NCBI GenBank assembly: GCA_036525795.1
Contig: DATCZS010000083.1
Coordinates: 1-14,160 of the forward strand
Direction: 5' to 3'
From: DATCZS01 sp036525795
GTDB taxonomy: Bacteria > Actinomycetota > Acidimicrobiia > Spongiisociales > ZC4RG35
DNA: 14,160 nt
Shown: positions 11,871 to 14,160 of the stretch, piece by piece
Position numbering within the stretch: position 1 is the first letter of the stretch
How the letters are laid out: every line of letters begins with the position of its first letter
The notes under the pieces: model-generated
What the model was told of the DNA's origin: nothing
What the model saw: only the letters and a program-made list of their open reading frames with translations
Database searches by the model: none
Program-made: the position numbers and the translations under genes

Positions 11871-13429
11871 AGCGACGGGAGCGGGGGGCATCGGCGCTGT
11901 TCATCGCCGTCGGGATGATGCTGTTCCTCGGCATGGCGGCCATGGCGGTCGACGTCGGTTCTGGGTTCGCCGAACGGCGCCAGGCCCAGTCGGCAGCCGA
12001 CTTTGCCGCCCTCAGCGCCGTCCAGTTCTCCAACCTCGACTCGGGCACTCCGCCGGAGTGCGCCCATCCGAGCATCACTGGAGACGCCGTCGAGTTCGCC
12101 AAATGCCGGGGGGCGGTGGAGGCGATGGCGGTTGCCCAGGCCAACCTGGCGGGATTCACCCTCGACTGGGCGACCTGTGTCGACCCCGACCCGGCTAGAG
12201 CCGCCCTGTACCCGGAGCTGCCGACGGTGCTGATCGGGGGAATCCCCACCGAACTCGAATGCATCCGGTATTCGGGCAACTCGGTGTCGGTCACCCTGGA
12301 GTCGCGGGTGGTGGTTCCCACGCTCGACGTCCCCACCACCTTCGCCCGGGTGATGGGGTTCCAGTCCATGGCGGTGACGGCTCCCGCCGAGGCGACCGGC
12401 GAGATCGACCTGCGCCGCGATGTCCTCCCCTTCGCCATCCCGGCCGATCACAGTTCGTCGTACGAGTGCCTGAAGACCGGGCCCAACCCGGACTGGGGGG
12501 TATGCAAGAACCTGGGCGGCAACGGCAACTTCGGGTATCTCGACATTCCCACCTACGGGGTTCCGGCGCTCGGCACGACCTCAGACAACTGCAACCCGAC
12601 CAACGGAAGCCTCGTGTCGAACATGGTGCGGGGCATCGACCACGAGCTGGGAGAACACCCGACCGGTGCGGCCGCCAATCCCCCCCAGAGCAACCGGGCC
12701 CGTCGAGACGAAGACGGCATCGACACCGCCGTCCGCCAGTTCGTCTGTCCGCTCACCGAGGGCCGTGCCAACGAGGTGAAGGTCCAGACCGGCGTGGTCG
12801 CCGGCGATTTCGAAGACGGGCTGATCTGGGGGTTCGGGCCCGGCGAGCGCGGGCGGCTGTGGGATGACTCCGGCCTGGTGGTGCGTGCCGCAGGTGGCGG
12901 AGATCCCGCTACCACCTTCGATGACCGGCCCCTGTGGGACTTCCTCGCCCCCAACCCGGGACGTTGCCCTCACACAGGGAACTCCGTGGTGGACTCCACA
13001 GAGTCCATGATCGACTGCATCGATGACTGGGATCCGGACCAGCTGGAACCGATCATCTTCGACGACGCGATCAAGGATGCAGAGCGACTCGCCCTCGCCC
13101 CCAGACTGTGGACGGCGTTCGGCCCGGGTCAGTGGTATTTCGTCGAAGACCTGCCGCCGGTGTACCTCGACACGTCGTACTTCGGCTGCAACGCCACCGG
13201 ATGCAACATCGTCCACGTTCCGGGGATCAGCGCGGGGGCGACCGGCGCCTGTCCGACGGTGCCGACCAGCACCGGCTCGGAGCCGCCCGACCTGCCGTGT
13301 GGGATCGGCGGCCCCCACAGCCTGAACCTGTCGGCGATCACCGCCTACATCCTCGACGCCCGCATGTTCACCGAACACGCCCTCGCCGGCACCAGGGGGG
13401 AGCTCTCCAACCTCGCCCTCACCCGCTGA
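11867..13429 (+). CDS. TadG-like pilus/envelope protein (pair 2)
   Basis: This 520-residue protein starts RRERGASALFIAVGMMLFLG and continues AAMAVDVGSGFAERRQAQSA, then ADFAALSAV, a clear PF13400-type TadE/G-like N terminus with one membrane helix (about residues 8-30). The rest is a large, probably exported domain with about 14 cysteines, Asp/Gly/Pro-rich loops and no recognisable enzyme motif. DLRRDVLPFAIPAD and GNGNFGYLDIPTYG (about residues 183-230) align with the GNCGALDLPR region of the first TadG-like protein. The segment around residues 290-340, which includes VVAGDFEDGLIWGFGPGERG, has no counterpart that I can see in copy 1. I chose ATG 11867 because it makes the same ATGA overlap as the other pairs. 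GTG 11831 is in frame but would add 12 residues. An actinobacterial surface or pilus-associated role is likely, but the molecular function is unknown. Confidence 0.85.
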   Translation: MKRRERGASALFIAVGMMLFLGMAAMAVDVGSGFAERRQAQSAADFAALSAVQFSNLDSGTPPECAHPSITGDAVEFAKCRGAVEAMAVAQANLAGFTLDWATCVDPDPARAALYPELPTVLIGGIPTELECIRYSGNSVSVTLESRVVVPTLDVPTTFARVMGFQSMAVTAPAEATGEIDLRRDVLPFAIPADHSSSYECLKTGPNPDWGVCKNLGGNGNFGYLDIPTYGVPALGTTSDNCNPTNGSLVSNMVRGIDHELGEHPTGAAANPPQSNRARRDEDGIDTAVRQFVCPLTEGRANEVKVQTGVVAGDFEDGLIWGFGPGERGRLWDDSGLVVRAAGGGDPATTFDDRPLWDFLAPNPGRCPHTGNSVVDSTESMIDCIDDWDPDQLEPIIFDDAIKDAERLALAPRLWTAFGPGQWYFVEDLPPVYLDTSYFGCNATGCNIVHVPGISAGATGACPTVPTSTGSEPPDLPCGIGGPHSLNLSAITAYILDARMFTEHALAGTRGELSNLALTR

Positions 13430-13504
13430 CCGGTCGCTCCGGCCCGAGATTTGGTACGCTCCAGTCAACAGGGGTGGGGGCCTCGGGTTGTCGTCCGTCG
13501 GCCC

Positions 13505-13530
13505 TATGATCACTCCTCTAGGCAGAGGGG
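13505..13530 (+). promoter_or_regulatory. Leader of the third tadE-like gene: -10-like TATGAT and a hairpin over the ribosome binding site
   Basis: TATGAT (13505-13510) resembles a -10 element, but no -35 lies at normal spacing. Just after it, CTCCTCT (13513-13519) can pair with AGAGGGG (13524-13530) across the loop AGGC, giving seven pairs with one U·G. AGAGGGG is the Shine-Dalgarno sequence of the ATG at 13535, so the fold would hide it. If transcription began at the -10 shown, the left arm would be largely missing, so the two readings compete. Confidence 0.4.
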
Positions 13531-13534
13531 CTCG

Positions 13535-13999
13535 ATGCGAACGCGTGTGGGGAGATCACGGGACCGGGAAGGCGGCGCCGCGCTGGTCGAATTCGCGATT
13601 CTGATGCCGCTGTTGCTACTACTGCTGTTCGGAATCTGGACGGTGGCACGCGCCTGGAATGTGAAGACGACGATGGACCACGGGGTTCGGGAGGCGGCTC
13701 GCTACGGGGCAACCGACCCCACGTCCACAGCCATGCTGAACATTGCCGAAGGTGAACTCGCTGCGTCATCGATTGCCTGGGGTGACATCACAGTGACATG
13801 CGCGACACGCATCTCGGGGCTCTCGAGTGGCGGAGCCGGTTGCATCACGGACGATACGGTCGATCCGACAACTGATGATCGTGTTCAAGTCGTCCTCGAG
13901 TGGCAGGACTACCCACTCAGTTTCCTGTTCTTCGACATCGGCGTGGATCTCACAGCTCGGGCGGTCGCTCGCGTCGAGCCCGGAGTGCCCGGACCATGA
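13535..13999 (+). CDS. TadE-like minor pilin / pseudopilin (pair 3)
   Basis: This 154-residue protein is a close paralogue of the copy at 9441. GGAALVEFAILMPLLLLLLF and NVKTTMDHGVREAARYGAT nearly repeat the corresponding segments of copy 1. The C-terminal domain has a matching Cys pair (CATRISGLSSGGAGC) and a similar ending pattern (YPLSFLFFDIGVDL against YQLDFIFFSTSVNL). A prepilin-type cleavage after G14 puts Glu at mature +5. The hydrophobic helix covers about residues 15-40. The start is ATG 13535, with AGAGGGG 5-11 bases upstream; a longer reading from 13451 lacks a ribosome binding site. The stop overlaps the next gene as ATGA. Base composition is less GC-rich than in copy 1, so the duplication is not recent or copy 3 has a different history. 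Confidence 0.9.
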   Translation: MRTRVGRSRDREGGAALVEFAILMPLLLLLLFGIWTVARAWNVKTTMDHGVREAARYGATDPTSTAMLNIAEGELAASSIAWGDITVTCATRISGLSSGGAGCITDDTVDPTTDDRVQVVLEWQDYPLSFLFFDIGVDLTARAVARVEPGVPGP

Positions 14000-14160
14000 A
14001 GGCTGTTGCGCCCCGATCCGAGACCGGGGCCTCGGCGCTTCTGATCGCGGTTTCCATGCTGTTTCTTCTGGGAGCTGCGGCTCTCGCAGTGGATTCGTCG
14101 GGCTTCTTCAACCAGGCGAGAGGACAGCAGCGAGCAGCCGACCTGGCTTGCCTGGCAGGC
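13996..14160 (+). CDS. TadG-like pilus/envelope protein (pair 3), N-terminal 55 residues; continues beyond the window
   Basis: Only the first 55 codons are present. They read MKAVAPRSETGASALLIAVS, then MLFLLGAAALAVDSSGFFNQ, and end ADLACLAG. This is a PF13400-type TadE/G-like N terminus with one transmembrane helix (about residues 12-32). It is a paralogue of the copy at 9923, sharing FLLG(A/S)AALAVD, SGF and the unusual ADLACLAG with its Cys. The ATG at 13996 overlaps the preceding stop by four bases, as in pairs 1 and 2. The remainder, expected to be a few hundred residues, lies outside the window. Confidence 0.85.
   Translation, partial: MKAVAPRSETGASALLIAVSMLFLLGAAALAVDSSGFFNQARGQQRAADLACLAG

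Noticed and set aside
1..14160. tRNA or rRNA genes
   Set aside because: I scanned the gaps for T-loop (GGTTCGAATCC-like) and rRNA signatures and saw none.

Overview
This window is about 14 kb of GC-rich bacterial chromosome. It most likely comes from an uncultured Actinomycetota, plausibly class Acidimicrobiia. The lineage call rests on a canonical WhiB regulator, an AhpE-type one-cysteine peroxiredoxin, a DUF2342-type zincin-like protein, a succinate dehydrogenase of the actinobacterial sdhCAB (b558 cytochrome) type and actinobacterial TadE/TadG-like pilus genes. The class-level call is inference. The window starts inside an acyl-CoA synthetase gene and ends inside a tadG-like gene.

Positions 1-3550 hold housekeeping genes on both strands: the 5' part of a long-chain acyl-CoA synthetase (minus), moaE (minus) with a short hairpin and T-run terminator, a DUF2342-family protein (plus) whose HExxH motif reads NEVTH, an ahpE peroxiredoxin (plus), and tatA (minus). 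Positions 3734-5069 carry, on the minus strand, an uncharacterised membrane-anchored 322-residue protein and whiB, which could be co-transcribed towards tatA. The whiB-sdhC divergent gap (5070-5420) is rich in structure. It has two overlapping perfect 10-bp palindromes next to whiB, a 10-bp-stem hairpin, and an array of ten CACGT units.

Positions 5421-8935 are the succinate dehydrogenase operon in the order sdhC-sdhA-sdhB (cytochrome b, flavoprotein, iron-sulfur protein). All expected flavin, catalytic and cluster ligands are visible. The complex should oxidise succinate in the TCA cycle and pass electrons through two b hemes to menaquinone. A hairpin and 14-bp direct repeats separate sdhA from sdhB, and a hairpin overlaps the sdhB stop codon.

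Positions 8936-9440 are a 505-bp gap. It contains a 194-bp segment bounded by a perfect 12-bp inverted repeat (possible MITE-like remnant), a possible C-terminal scrap of a VOC/glyoxalase-type gene on the minus strand, and a run of small, well-formed hairpins leading into the pilus genes.

Positions 9441-14160 are the most unusual part. Three consecutive tadE-like/tadG-like pairs lie on the plus strand, and within each pair the genes overlap by ATGA. Pairs 1 and 3 are close paralogues and pair 2 is more divergent. All three TadE-like proteins have a type IV prepilin-like processing motif (Gly, then Glu at +5). The TadG-like proteins are large, secreted-facing and cysteine-rich, and share a central GN(F/C)GxLD motif. 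A 15-bp perfect hairpin separates pairs 1 and 2, and a hairpin that would hide the ribosome binding site precedes pair 3. Together they look like a set of alternative minor pilins or pilus-tip or envelope proteins for a Tad/Flp system whose motor genes lie outside the window.
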